From a bacterium (GTDB lineage: Bacteria > Auribacterota > Auribacteria > Auribacterales > Auribacteraceae): a stretch of 64,000 bases of DNA. Positions 34,066-43,359 of this stretch are shown here, in pieces; the stretch's first letter is position 1; every line of letters begins with the position of its first letter. The notes under the pieces were generated by a model, which was given only the letters and a program-made list of their open reading frames with translations, had not been told where the DNA came from and ran no database searches. A program made the translations under genes and the position numbers. Where the stretch lies: positions 124,001 to 188,000 of the forward strand of contig JACKPL010000005.1 of assembly GCA_024233545.1 (NCBI GenBank), written 5' to 3'.

Positions 34066-36039
34066 TTATTCTTTATCGAGTACGTAACTAATCTTACTGA
34101 TGAGTTCTTCAATATCGAACGGCTTAAAAATGACGCCTTGAATATCATTTTGTTCAATGGAAGAATCGCTGATTGCGTGGGATGACCCTGAAACGATAAT
34201 AACTTTTGTGTCCGGTCGAATTGAACGCATTATTTTTATTGTTTCTGCCCCATCGATGCCCGGCATCATCAAGTCCATTAGAACAAGGTCGAATCGTGTG
34301 TGATTGAATAATTTAAGAGCATTCTCGCCGTTTTCTGCGGCAATTAACGTATAACCTTCGACTGAAAGGATATCACAGAGCGCATTGCGCAGGTATTCTT
34401 CATCGTCTACGATTAAAATGTTTGCAGACCGTTTGTATTTTCGAATCGGCTCTGTTTTGGCGGCTCGTTCTTTTTCGTGGAGTATTTTTTGAATGTTATT
34501 GGTTGGAGATGCCTTATATCGTTTCGGAAGCCTAATTGTAAATGTCGTTCCTTTATTTTCAATACTGTCGACTGTCAATGTTCCCTGATGGTTTTCTATA
34601 ATGCCGAGCGAAACGGACAACCCTAAGCCGGTTCCCGGCAATTTTGATTTTCCATATGCTCCTTTTGTACTGAAAAACGGTTGAAATATCTTGTCGAAGT
34701 TTTCCTTTTTTATTCCTATTCCGTTATCAATAACATCTACTTGAATATAGTCTTCAGTTTCTGAAGAGGAAATTATTATTTTAGGATCGTCGTTTCTATT
34801 TTCGAGGGCATGTTTCGCATTGACAAGCAGGTTTAGCAGTACTTGTTCAATCTGCCCTATATCATATATGTTAGATGAAATGGAGCGGTTAAGGTCGGGG
34901 ATGACGGTAATATTTGATTTCTTGAATTCAGTTTCGAGCAAGAGCAGTACTTCCTCAATGGTTTCATTGATGTTAGCTAGCTCGCGTTGCGGTTCGATAC
35001 GCCGAGCAAAACTCAGGAGGCTTTTAGTTATTTTTGTCGCTCTGTTTGAAGAAAGCAGAACCGCATCGATAAGTTTGTTGAAATTTTTTTCGGTAAAATG
35101 TTGTTGGGCAAATTCAGCATACGCTTTAATAATGCCGATAATATTGTTAAATTCATGTGCAATACCACTGCACAGTTCACCGATGCCAGCCATTTTTTCC
35201 GATTGAATCAATTTAGTATTGATTTTTTTTAGTTCATCGTATGCAGAGTTTATTTCTTCGGTCCGCTCGCGGACTTTTTGTTCAAGTTGTTCGTTAAATG
35301 ACTGCATTTGCTGGCGGAGCTGTTTCTGTTCGATGATATCGCGGGAGACAACAAGCATGCCGACCGGCGAGCCGTCCATGTTAAGAATAGGCGTCGCGCT
35401 TAATAAGTGCGGTTTCCATTGGGTTTGTGCGTCTCTAATGTGGTATTCTAGGTTCATTATCTTTTCAGAATGAGAAAATAACCGAGCCATTTTTTCACGG
35501 ACAATGTGGATGTCGTTTACATGAACGTAATCCAGAAAACAAGTATTGAGGCTTTCTTGTTTTGAATACCCGAGCATTTTATTCCATTGCGAACTAAGGA
35601 ATGTAAAGTTATAGTTGGTGTCGCAGGTAAAAACGAGCACTTCAAGGTGTTCAAGTAAAAAACGGTACTTATTTTCGGAATCAAAAATTTCGTTGATGCG
35701 CTGGTATATAATCCGTCGCAAGGAATGGTCGGGAATGAGCCGGTTGTTTTTAGGCGTGTTGATATCACGCATTATTTCTTGTAACATATGATTGCTGGTA
35801 TCATCCATCACATCATATTTAAAAATAACTTCATTAGCATGGTTGGTCAGAAACATATATTTATCGCTGGACTGCATGATCTCGTGTATATAGTTCTGCA
35901 GGAATTCGGGAGAAATATCTTGGGTACGAAATTTTTCTTCGTCAGGTTCTGCGGAGGTAAACCTCATATTTTCGGGAAGCAGGTCAAGGATGTAATTGGT
36001 GAAAAGCTGTTTATTATCAGGATTTGATCTTGGTTTCAT
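34066..36039 (-). CDS. Hybrid sensor histidine kinase (PAS - HisKA - HATPase - receiver)
   Basis: Domain order in the 657-residue cytoplasmic protein: an unassigned N-terminal region (1-120), PAS (about 123-238), a coiled coil (240-285), HisKA with the phospho-His295 in SGIAHEFNN, HATPase_c (about 395-505; N-box LLNLLVNAKHA, G-boxes DNGIGI and GTGLGLS) and a C-terminal receiver (540-655) with acceptor Asp589 in LVLMDLMMP. There are no membrane spans, so it senses an intracellular signal. It is convergent with the Cys-cluster gene (2-bp gap). The orphan receivers at 4.5-5.8 kb are possible partners. Confidence 0.95.
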   Translation of the reverse strand: MKPRSNPDNKQLFTNYILDLLPENMRFTSAEPDEEKFRTQDISPEFLQNYIHEIMQSSDKYMFLTNHANEVIFKYDVMDDTSNHMLQEIMRDINTPKNNRLIPDHSLRRIIYQRINEIFDSENKYRFLLEHLEVLVFTCDTNYNFTFLSSQWNKMLGYSKQESLNTCFLDYVHVNDIHIVREKMARLFSHSEKIMNLEYHIRDAQTQWKPHLLSATPILNMDGSPVGMLVVSRDIIEQKQLRQQMQSFNEQLEQKVRERTEEINSAYDELKKINTKLIQSEKMAGIGELCSGIAHEFNNIIGIIKAYAEFAQQHFTEKNFNKLIDAVLLSSNRATKITKSLLSFARRIEPQRELANINETIEEVLLLLETEFKKSNITVIPDLNRSISSNIYDIGQIEQVLLNLLVNAKHALENRNDDPKIIISSSETEDYIQVDVIDNGIGIKKENFDKIFQPFFSTKGAYGKSKLPGTGLGLSVSLGIIENHQGTLTVDSIENKGTTFTIRLPKRYKASPTNNIQKILHEKERAAKTEPIRKYKRSANILIVDDEEYLRNALCDILSVEGYTLIAAENGENALKLFNHTRFDLVLMDLMMPGIDGAETIKIMRSIRPDTKVIIVSGSSHAISDSSIEQNDIQGVIFKPFDIEELISKISYVLDKE

Positions 36040-36195
36040 GGATATTGCCGGAAAAGTTTAAGCATTGAAACGCTAACGAATGATTACAATTATAAAGATG
36101 CGGATAAAATATACAATGAAAATTACATAAAAAATGATTGCGTCCGTATCCGTTTCTTCATTATGCTAACCAAAAGCCAACAGACAGGAATGTTT

Positions 36196-36918
36196 ATGAA
36201 CCGGAAGCGCAAACCGCTTAAAGAACGTATCGAAATACTTTATGAAGACCAAGATGTCATCGTTGTAAACAAAGCGTCGGGAATTATGTCTCAACCGATG
36301 AAAGATGAAGAAGGGGATTCTGTTGTTGAACTTATTCGGTATTATTGGAAAACACGGGGTAAAAAATCAGGGTTTATCGGTGTTGTCCATCGCCTTGACA
36401 AAGAAACCTCGGGCGTGATGGTGCTTGCCCGCAACAAAGTTGCTCATCGGTTGCTGTCGGTTCAGTTTAAGAACCACAGCGTTTATAAAAGGTATCTGGC
36501 AGTTGTTGACGGTGTGCCCAAATGCCGCAGAAAACAACTTATCGGTTACCAAACACGCGATTTTACCGGCAAACGGGCTGTTTCTCTTGACCCTGAAAAA
36601 GGGAAACAAATGGTCACGCGTTATGTTGTGGTTGAGTCTATCGGCAATAGATCATTATTGGAATTGGTGATTGAAACAGGGCGTACCCATCAAATTCGTT
36701 TACAGCTTGCGAAATTAGGATGCCCTGTACTGGGAGAGATAGTCTATTCTAAGGATAAAAAGAGAGTTCAAGGGTTCGAACGGTGCGCGTTGCATTCTTC
36801 TCGGCTCGTATTTCAACATCCTGCTACGGGGAAAAAAGTAACATTCGATGCGCCTCTTCCTGAAGACATGCAGAAATTGATTATGCCGGAAAAACCGAAA
36901 AAAGAAGAGATGCCGTGA
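36196..36918 (+). CDS. RluA-family rRNA/tRNA pseudouridine synthase
   Basis: The RluA-type catalytic motif is present as VVHRLDKETSGVMVLARN (the Asp of HRLD is the nucleophile), with YEDQDVIVVNKASGIMSQP at the N-terminus and ETGRTHQIRLQLAKLGCPVLG further on. There is no S4 domain, so it is the short RluA/YqcB-like type; the target uridine cannot be told. I chose the ATG at 36196, which has GACAGGA about 7 nt upstream; in-frame ATGs at 36163 and 36190 are alternatives. It overlaps the next gene by 4 nt. Confidence 0.9.
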   Translation: MNRKRKPLKERIEILYEDQDVIVVNKASGIMSQPMKDEEGDSVVELIRYYWKTRGKKSGFIGVVHRLDKETSGVMVLARNKVAHRLLSVQFKNHSVYKRYLAVVDGVPKCRRKQLIGYQTRDFTGKRAVSLDPEKGKQMVTRYVVVESIGNRSLLELVIETGRTHQIRLQLAKLGCPVLGEIVYSKDKKRVQGFERCALHSSRLVFQHPATGKKVTFDAPLPEDMQKLIMPEKPKKEEMP

Positions 36919-38075
36919 ACATTTTTCTCATTGGGCCGACGTATCCATATCGCGGGGGGATAGCTCATTACACTACATTGCTGTATGAACATTTAATGCG
37001 TGTTCATTCAGTGTCATTTGTTTCATACAAACGCCAGTATCCTGCTTTTTTATATCCCGGCAAAAGCGATATCGATCCGGACTTGGCAAAAAAGACAATG
37101 CCCGAAGTAGAGCGAATTCTCGATTCAGTCAATCCGGTTTCATGGATTAAAACCGCTTTAAAAGTTATTCGGAATAAACCGGATTTACTCATTTTGCCAT
37201 GGTGGGTAGCATTTTGGACTCCTCAATACCTTTGCATCCTCACTTTGGTAAAGGTATTCAGGAGAAAAACACCAGTGCTGTTTATCTGTCATAATGTTGT
37301 TGAGCACGAATCAAATTGGATAAAAAGATTCTGTACGCGGTTAGTCCTTTCATTCGGCAGTTGTTTTATTGTCCATGCGAAAGAAGAAGAACTCACTTTG
37401 CGCAGTTTGCTTGAAGCTCCTTTAATCAAACGCACATACATTCCATTAAACGAATTGTTCACAGAATTTCCCGCAGAATTGCAGGAAAAAGCGAGAGCAG
37501 AAATCGGCATTGAAAACAAAAAAGTAATCTTGTTCTTCGGATTTGTGCGCCCGTATAAAGGGCTGAGGTATTTACTTGAGGCTTTGCCGGCAGTTGCGGC
37601 AGGAATGCCGGATATTATACTGCTCATTGTCGGAGAATTCTGGACAGACCGGCAGGAATATTTTGAACTTATCGAGAAATATCGATTGAGCAATCGGCTT
37701 AAAATTATTGATCGGTATATTGCTCATGACGATGTGCCGAAATACTTTTCAGCGGCGGATTTTGTGGTTAGCCCCTATGTCTCTGCTACCGGCAGTGCGA
37801 TTGTTCAGACAGCGTTCGGACTAGGGAAACCGGTTGTCGCTACAAATGTAGGAAGTTTGCCGGAACTCATTGAACATGAAAAAACCGGTTTGATTGTTGA
37901 GCCGCACAATAGCAAAGCTCTTGCCGAAGCAATTATTAGAATGTATCAGGACGGCATGTACAAAAAGTGCGCCGAGAAAGTTCTTATTGAACGTAAAAAA
38001 TTCTCATGGGAACGTTATGTCAAGTCAATCGAAGAATTATATGAGTCAACGCATTGTGCAAAGAGACGGCAATGA
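36915..38075 (+). CDS. Glycosyltransferase, GT4 family
   Basis: A GT-B fold retaining glycosyltransferase of 386 residues starting at GTG (36915). It shows the N-terminal IGPTYPYRGGIAHYT, the central LFFGFVRPYKGLRYLLEALP and the donor-binding E-x7-E region in ATGSAIVQTAFGLGKPVVAT and GSLPELIE. These are GT4 traits, often mannosyl or other hexosyl transfer in surface glycan synthesis. The acceptor is unknown. Overlaps the pseudouridine synthase upstream and the flippase downstream, so these are one translational unit. Confidence 0.9.
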   Translation: MNIFLIGPTYPYRGGIAHYTTLLYEHLMRVHSVSFVSYKRQYPAFLYPGKSDIDPDLAKKTMPEVERILDSVNPVSWIKTALKVIRNKPDLLILPWWVAFWTPQYLCILTLVKVFRRKTPVLFICHNVVEHESNWIKRFCTRLVLSFGSCFIVHAKEEELTLRSLLEAPLIKRTYIPLNELFTEFPAELQEKARAEIGIENKKVILFFGFVRPYKGLRYLLEALPAVAAGMPDIILLIVGEFWTDRQEYFELIEKYRLSNRLKIIDRYIAHDDVPKYFSAADFVVSPYVSATGSAIVQTAFGLGKPVVATNVGSLPELIEHEKTGLIVEPHNSKALAEAIIRMYQDGMYKKCAEKVLIERKKFSWERYVKSIEELYESTHCAKRRQ

Positions 38076-39355
38076 TAATCAAACACGCAAAACGATTCTT
38101 ATCGAGCACTAGTTCTCCGCGCCAAACGGTAATAAAGAATTCCGCATGGCTGTTTGCCGCAGAGGGAGTCGCAAAAACACTGCGTATTGTGCTTACAATA
38201 TGTATTGCGCGGTACCTTGGCCCATCAGTATACGGTGAATATAGTTTTGCGTATTCATTTGGGCTTCTTTTTGTTATTTTTGCGGATTTCGGGTTCAATA
38301 AACTGTTTATTCGCGAAGTGTCGCGGCAAAAAGAACAGGTAAAAAAATTTTTAGACAATATCAGTGCGGTAAAACTGCTTCTTTCAGTCATTACCTATGT
38401 TTTGATTGTGATTGTCATACATTTGCTTGGAAAACCCCTCTCGACCCGGCGGCTTGTATATCTTGCATCAATATGGATAATTATGAGTAGTTTCACTGTT
38501 TTCTTTCAATCGGTATTTCAAGCATTTGAACAGATGCAGTATGATGCGCTAATACGAATCATACAGCCTGCAGGATTCTTAATGATGGCGCTCATTGTTA
38601 TATGGCAGGATTGCGGCGTTGTGGCGCTTGTTAGCGTCGATATTGTGGCGGGAATCATCACTTTTGCATCTGTAGTCATGGTGGTTACAAAAAAATTTGT
38701 CCGGTTTGGAATTGAGTTTGATGTAGGATTTATAAAGAATGTTCTTTGCGAAGCATGGCCTTTTGCCATTATGGTTATTTGCGGGACAATTTATTTTTCC
38801 ATAGATATAATGTTATTATCGTATTTCAAAGACGATTACAGCGTTGGGATTTATTCGGCATGCGTAGATATATACAAAGCGGCGGTTATTCCATCCGCAA
38901 TTGTTTGTACCGCCTTGTTTCCGCGGTTATCGATCAAGGCACATATCGGTGGAGAGGGGTATACTAAAATTTTAAAAAAATTGGTTATTCTGCAGGTTCT
39001 TTTAGGTTCGTTGATTGCCATAATGATATGTATTTTCGCACATCATGCGATTATGATACTGTATGGTAAAGGATTCGAAGAATCGATAGGATATCTGCGG
39101 GTTATACTGGTATTAGTGCCGATACGGTATTTGAACTTTATTGTGGGTGACTCACTATCGGCATTGAACATTCAGCGTAAGAGGATGTGGGCTATATTCA
39201 TCTGCATGGTATTTAATTTTACGACGAACCTCTATTTCATCCCGTTATATGGCATTGCAGGAGCAATCGGTACAACCATAGCTACTGAATGCCTCCTTGC
39301 CGGGCAATATTGGTTTTATACTTTGAAAACAGTGCAAAGAAAAAGGATTGTTTAA
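38072..39355 (+). CDS. Polysaccharide flippase (Wzx-like, MOP superfamily)
   Basis: The 427-residue protein has about 12 to 14 hydrophobic spans and the typical opening VIKNSAWLFAAEGVAKTLR ... IARYLGPSVYGEYSFAYS of oligosaccharide flippases, which turn lipid-linked glycans over the inner membrane. The start ATG at 38072 overlaps the stop of the GT4 gene by 4 nt (ATGA); an upstream TTG at 38054 is less likely. Neighbouring glycosyltransferases support a role in export of an O-antigen-like or exopolysaccharide unit. Confidence 0.9.
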   Translation: MIIKHAKRFLSSTSSPRQTVIKNSAWLFAAEGVAKTLRIVLTICIARYLGPSVYGEYSFAYSFGLLFVIFADFGFNKLFIREVSRQKEQVKKFLDNISAVKLLLSVITYVLIVIVIHLLGKPLSTRRLVYLASIWIIMSSFTVFFQSVFQAFEQMQYDALIRIIQPAGFLMMALIVIWQDCGVVALVSVDIVAGIITFASVVMVVTKKFVRFGIEFDVGFIKNVLCEAWPFAIMVICGTIYFSIDIMLLSYFKDDYSVGIYSACVDIYKAAVIPSAIVCTALFPRLSIKAHIGGEGYTKILKKLVILQVLLGSLIAIMICIFAHHAIMILYGKGFEESIGYLRVILVLVPIRYLNFIVGDSLSALNIQRKRMWAIFICMVFNFTTNLYFIPLYGIAGAIGTTIATECLLAGQYWFYTLKTVQRKRIV

Positions 39356-39357
39356 TT

Positions 39358-41076
39358 GTGGAAGAGAAGAAACTATTGTCAGAATTTATCTTCGATCAGA
39401 ATACTGGAGTACACATTCCTCCTGCCGTAAATGCGGCTGAATTAATGGCGCAATTTAAATATGCAGATTGGAGTGAGAGCTATATAGAAAAATCTCTTGA
39501 TCTGAGCAATGATGTAAGCTATGACTCTGACGAACTGATGAATAAAGTTAGAGATTGGCCTTCATACTATCACTTAGGTATTGGGCGCGCGAATCATTTG
39601 CGTGCTTTACGGTTAAATAACAATGCAAAAGTATTGGAAGTCGGCTCGGGATGCGGAGCAATAACACGGTATCTTGCCGAAAAATTTACTGCGGTTGATG
39701 CGCTTGAAGGAAGTTTTCTTCGTGCAAAAATTACGCGCAAAAGATGTAGGGGATTAAATAATGTCAGAGTATTTTGTGCAAATATTGATGCGGTGTCATG
39801 CATCGGCTCTTATGATATTATCATTATGAACGGAGTACTGGAATACGCACCTCTTTATATTAAAGGCGATTCTCCGCGAAATTCGTGCAAACAACTTTTG
39901 AATATTGTTAAAGAATCTCTTAAACAACAGGGAGTGGTAATTACTTCAATAGAAAATCAAATCGGATTTAAATATTTTAGCGGGTGTGTTGAAGACCATA
40001 CCGGAAAGGTTTATGATGGTATACACGGTTATCCTGAAGAAAACACTCCCGTAACATTTTCAAGAAAAGAACTTGTAGCTCTTTTTCAAGAAGGTGGATT
40101 TTTACATTCAGATTTTTATTATTGTTTTCCTGATTATAAATTTGCCGCAACAATTCTCACCGATAACGGAGATTCACAGGAGTACTTTTTACATAATTGG
40201 ATAGAGACGCCATTCCCTCACTTTCATTTCCAGCGCAAGCATTCATTTAATGAACCTTTGGTTTTGCGTACACTGTCCCAAGCAGGCTTGTTGAAGGATT
40301 TTGCTAATTCATTCATTGTTGTTTCGAGAAAAATAGACTCAAATGAATATTATGTTCCTCCTAATTGGATTGCCAGCTGTTTTTCATTAACAAGCAGAAG
40401 AAAAGAATTGAGGTGCCGGACAACATTATATAACGAACCGAAACTTTTTATTAAAAAAGAACGTTTGAACGGTAATCCTGACGCTTTAACTCTCCGTTAT
40501 TCGGATACCGTACTGCATCATAAAATTGGCGAATCTAAATGGATCGCCGGAGAGCTGATGTCTTTTGAAGTATATGAGGCGTTGTTTAAAAAAAATTACA
40601 AAAAATACCTAATACAAATACTTACGAATTATGTTGATGAACTCAAAAGAAAGTTTTCAACCGATAAAACCGATAAAGAAGGTTTCGATCTTTTAACAGG
40701 AAATTCCATCGATTATATTCTTGCCAATTTAATCAAATCCGATACAAGATTAACCGGCATAGATGATGAATGGAGGTTAGAAGAAAATGTTCCTATTGAT
40801 TTTATTCTTTGCAGAAGCTTGATTATATCTTTGCGAAAACAAGGATATTGGCTTAAAAATAAAGTACTTTGTTTGTTGTGGTTAGAATTTATGCTTATAC
40901 GTGTACTAATGCCGCAGTATTCTTTAAAGCGTCATTTTTTTAATTTGTTGCGTGAAAAGAAATTTCAGAAAGTTGTACGGGGAAATATCACAAAACCTCC
41001 TCTGAAAATGGGAATAGTGAAAATTGTAATGTATAAATTCCGTGTGTTATGTTCAATGCTTTTGCGTAAAAAATAA
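39358..41076 (+). CDS. SAM-dependent methyltransferase with long uncharacterised C-terminal part
   Basis: Residues about 60-260 form a class I methyltransferase domain: motif I is KVLEVGSGCGAITRYLAEKF and motif IV-like IIIMNGVLEYAPLY. The remaining about 300 residues are not recognised; they contain lysine-rich and aromatic stretches (WIAGELMSFEVYEALFKKNY) and could be a kinase-like or acceptor-binding module. Starts at GTG 39358, 2 bp after the flippase stop; ATG codons further upstream lie inside the flippase gene. Its position among glycan genes suggests O-methylation of sugars or a chain-terminating function. Confidence 0.75.
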   Translation: MEEKKLLSEFIFDQNTGVHIPPAVNAAELMAQFKYADWSESYIEKSLDLSNDVSYDSDELMNKVRDWPSYYHLGIGRANHLRALRLNNNAKVLEVGSGCGAITRYLAEKFTAVDALEGSFLRAKITRKRCRGLNNVRVFCANIDAVSCIGSYDIIIMNGVLEYAPLYIKGDSPRNSCKQLLNIVKESLKQQGVVITSIENQIGFKYFSGCVEDHTGKVYDGIHGYPEENTPVTFSRKELVALFQEGGFLHSDFYYCFPDYKFAATILTDNGDSQEYFLHNWIETPFPHFHFQRKHSFNEPLVLRTLSQAGLLKDFANSFIVVSRKIDSNEYYVPPNWIASCFSLTSRRKELRCRTTLYNEPKLFIKKERLNGNPDALTLRYSDTVLHHKIGESKWIAGELMSFEVYEALFKKNYKKYLIQILTNYVDELKRKFSTDKTDKEGFDLLTGNSIDYILANLIKSDTRLTGIDDEWRLEENVPIDFILCRSLIISLRKQGYWLKNKVLCLLWLEFMLIRVLMPQYSLKRHFFNLLREKKFQKVVRGNITKPPLKMGIVKIVMYKFRVLCSMLLRKK

Positions 41077-41107
41077 TTTTAGATAGGTTGATGTGAGTTT
41101 GAACTTT

Positions 41108-42022
41108 TTATCGCAGTTTGCGAATTCTTTCTAATGACCATGTATTGTCTATCCCGTCGGAAAATCCTTTAGTTACAACGTAGAACAGTTTGAAGGGGTT
41201 CAGCGTTTTATACACATGAATACCCGCAATAAGCTGGAAAAAATAGTGAATCGGCAGTACGAGCACTGAAAGCAGAGGGAAATGTTTCATCACAAAAAGC
41301 GCAGTGTTTCGGCAGATATAATAGTGTTTAAGTAACGGTTGTGAACTCTTTGAATGTTTGTGATATACAATTGCATCGTGTATTACCCGCAGGACATATT
41401 TGCGCCTTTTTGCGCGGTATGAAAGGTCAAGGTCTTCGCAGTAGGTAAAAAAATTACGGTCAAACCCGCCGATATCGTCAAACACTGACCGATGGGCATA
41501 AATACAACATCCGTTAAGGTAATACGGTGTGATATCTTCTGTAATCTGTTCAGGCAGTTTCCCTTTATTGAAATTTCTCGACAATCCGGTCAAAAGATTC
41601 CATTTTCCACCCGTGCACTGAACCTTTCCCGAATAATGAAATGCGATAAGCGGATTCAGAAGCCAGCGCGGGTGTTGTTCGCATACTGCGCGGAGCCGCT
41701 GTATTGTCCCGCTTGGCACAATAGTATCGTTATTGAGCAACATAATGAATTTACATTCCGGATCAGCAAGCGATTTTGCTATACCAAGGTTATTGCCTCG
41801 ACAAAACCCTTTGTTTTCTGTCAGAGGCATATACCGGACTGGAAAGGGAAAAGAAGTCAGTTCCTGTTTGGAAAACTGCTCATCTGAAGAGTTGTTGATG
41901 AGAATGACTTTTATGTTGGCCAGCGATTTGTCTGCCGCGAGAGACTGCAGGCATTCCATGGTATCGGGTTTCCCGTTGTAATTGAGGATAATTATGTTTG
42001 TAAAACAATATTCGCTACTCAT
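41108..42022 (-). CDS. Glycosyltransferase, GT2 family (rhamnosyltransferase-like)
   Basis: A GT-A inverting glycosyltransferase: NIIILNYNGKPDTMECLQSL at the N-terminus, the DXD-type FIMLLNNDTIVPSG, ENKGFCRGNNLGIA and the acceptor-side CEDLDLSYRAKRRKY (ED motif). This pattern is common in WbbL-like rhamnosyltransferases, which fits the gmd/rmd pair upstream in the window. The start is the ATG at 42022; the frame continues to 42064 but without a better ribosome-binding site. It is convergent with the methyltransferase gene and divergent from the next cluster. Confidence 0.88.
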   Translation of the reverse strand: MSSEYCFTNIIILNYNGKPDTMECLQSLAADKSLANIKVILINNSSDEQFSKQELTSFPFPVRYMPLTENKGFCRGNNLGIAKSLADPECKFIMLLNNDTIVPSGTIQRLRAVCEQHPRWLLNPLIAFHYSGKVQCTGGKWNLLTGLSRNFNKGKLPEQITEDITPYYLNGCCIYAHRSVFDDIGGFDRNFFTYCEDLDLSYRAKRRKYVLRVIHDAIVYHKHSKSSQPLLKHYYICRNTALFVMKHFPLLSVLVLPIHYFFQLIAGIHVYKTLNPFKLFYVVTKGFSDGIDNTWSLERIRKLR

Positions 42023-42202
42023 TTGTACACGTTCCCTTATAAAAAAGGTTATGGGAATCCCCAATCGTAGTATAAATCAAAATCAGTGTATGGAAAACTC
42101 AAATTTTATAATTTTAATCTGCAAACAAAAAATGTGTTTGCCGTCTGCTAAAGTAAAAAGGAAAACGATGTGCCATGCAATCACACCTTCTTTTTTTATT
42201 TA

Positions 42203-42231
42203 TTGACAAAATAATTGTATTAGTGGATACT
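42203..42231 (+). promoter_or_regulatory. Sigma70-type promoter of the TIM-barrel protein / GH94 genes
   Basis: TTGACA (42203-42208), a 17-nt spacer and GATACT (42226-42231) form a near-consensus promoter; the start of transcription would be about 42238, roughly 50 nt before the ATG at 42287. The same TTGACA-17-GATACT arrangement occurs at 5927-5955 on the other strand. Confidence 0.75.
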
Positions 42232-42286
42232 TGTTCACCTTATTATTGCGTAGTTTTAATGACACTTTGATCTGAAAAGAGAAAAA

Positions 42287-43330
42287 ATGCCGACTAAAAA
42301 GATTGAACGTGGTATTAGTTATTTTGGCATTCGGTTTCCCGATCATGCTTATCGCGACTTAGAGGCTATACGGCAAGCGGGATGCACGTATGTGGTGCAT
42401 ACATTGTCTGAAGAAGACATCCAGTTCAATCTGAGCAATATGGAAAAAATTGTAGTAAAAACCAAAGATTTGGGATTACAGGCGCACCTTGATCCGTGGG
42501 GTGTTGCGGGCATATTCGGCGGTGAAACGTTTTCACGGTATGTAGCCCTGAAACCTGAAGTACAGCAGGTTGCCAGCGACGGCAAACGCCGCCCTTTAGC
42601 GTGTATCAATCATCCCGATTTATGGAACCTTATGTATTCGTGGATAAATGCGGCTGTTGATATCGGCGCGGATGTTATCTTTTGGGACGAACCGCACTTC
42701 TTCGTTCCCGGCTGGCTTGATGATACGAGCCCAAAAGATGTGTGGGGGTGCCGGTGCAGTATATGTCAGCAAAAATTTCGTGTGATGTTCAATGAACCAA
42801 TGCCGCACGAAGAGACAGCTGATGTTCTGGCTTTTAAAAAAGCGTCGCTGTTAGAGTTCCTTGGCGCAATGTTTCGTTATACCAACAGGAAAAATACAAA
42901 AAATACTTTGTGTTTGCTTCCAGACGAAAAATTGCGTGATTCGGGTTTTTGGGAACCATTTGTTGCATTGCCTCATCTCGATGGGTTCGGTACTGATCCC
43001 TATTGGATTAGAAAGAAACAATCTGAGCCGGATTTCAATTTGGCTCAATATATACGCCCCTTCTGTGTGAAAGTACGGCAACTTGCCGGCAAATACGGAA
43101 TACGCGGTCATATCTGGGTACAAAATTTTTCCATTCCGAACGGATGGGAAAACGACATAGCCGATGTTATCGATATTATCTTATCCGAAGGGATTAAAGA
43201 TATAAGCGCATGGTCGTATTACGGAACAAAAGGGATGGGCATTTTAACCAGTTCCTGTCCTGAAACAGTATGGAAAACTTTGAGTGGTAAATATCTTGAA
43301 ATAGAGAACAATAAAGCAGTGATTTGCTAA
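42287..43330 (+). CDS. Putative glycoside-hydrolase-like TIM-barrel protein, family not recognised
   Basis: The 347-residue cytosolic protein reads like an (alpha/beta)8 barrel: ISYFGIRFPDHAYRDLEAIR and then alternating strands with acidic ends, including ADVIFWDEPHFFVPGW (Asp and Glu at about residue 134), DGFGTDPYW and IWVQNFSIPNGWE. A three-cysteine CRCSIC motif (about residue 160) could bind a metal. There is no signal peptide. It lies 29 bp upstream of the GH94 phosphorylase and shares its promoter, so it probably processes the same oligosaccharide. I cannot name the family. Confidence 0.65.
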   Translation: MPTKKIERGISYFGIRFPDHAYRDLEAIRQAGCTYVVHTLSEEDIQFNLSNMEKIVVKTKDLGLQAHLDPWGVAGIFGGETFSRYVALKPEVQQVASDGKRRPLACINHPDLWNLMYSWINAAVDIGADVIFWDEPHFFVPGWLDDTSPKDVWGCRCSICQQKFRVMFNEPMPHEETADVLAFKKASLLEFLGAMFRYTNRKNTKNTLCLLPDEKLRDSGFWEPFVALPHLDGFGTDPYWIRKKQSEPDFNLAQYIRPFCVKVRQLAGKYGIRGHIWVQNFSIPNGWENDIADVIDIILSEGIKDISAWSYYGTKGMGILTSSCPETVWKTLSGKYLEIENNKAVIC

Positions 43331-43359
43331 TCTAACACAAAAAAGAAGGATACTACACA

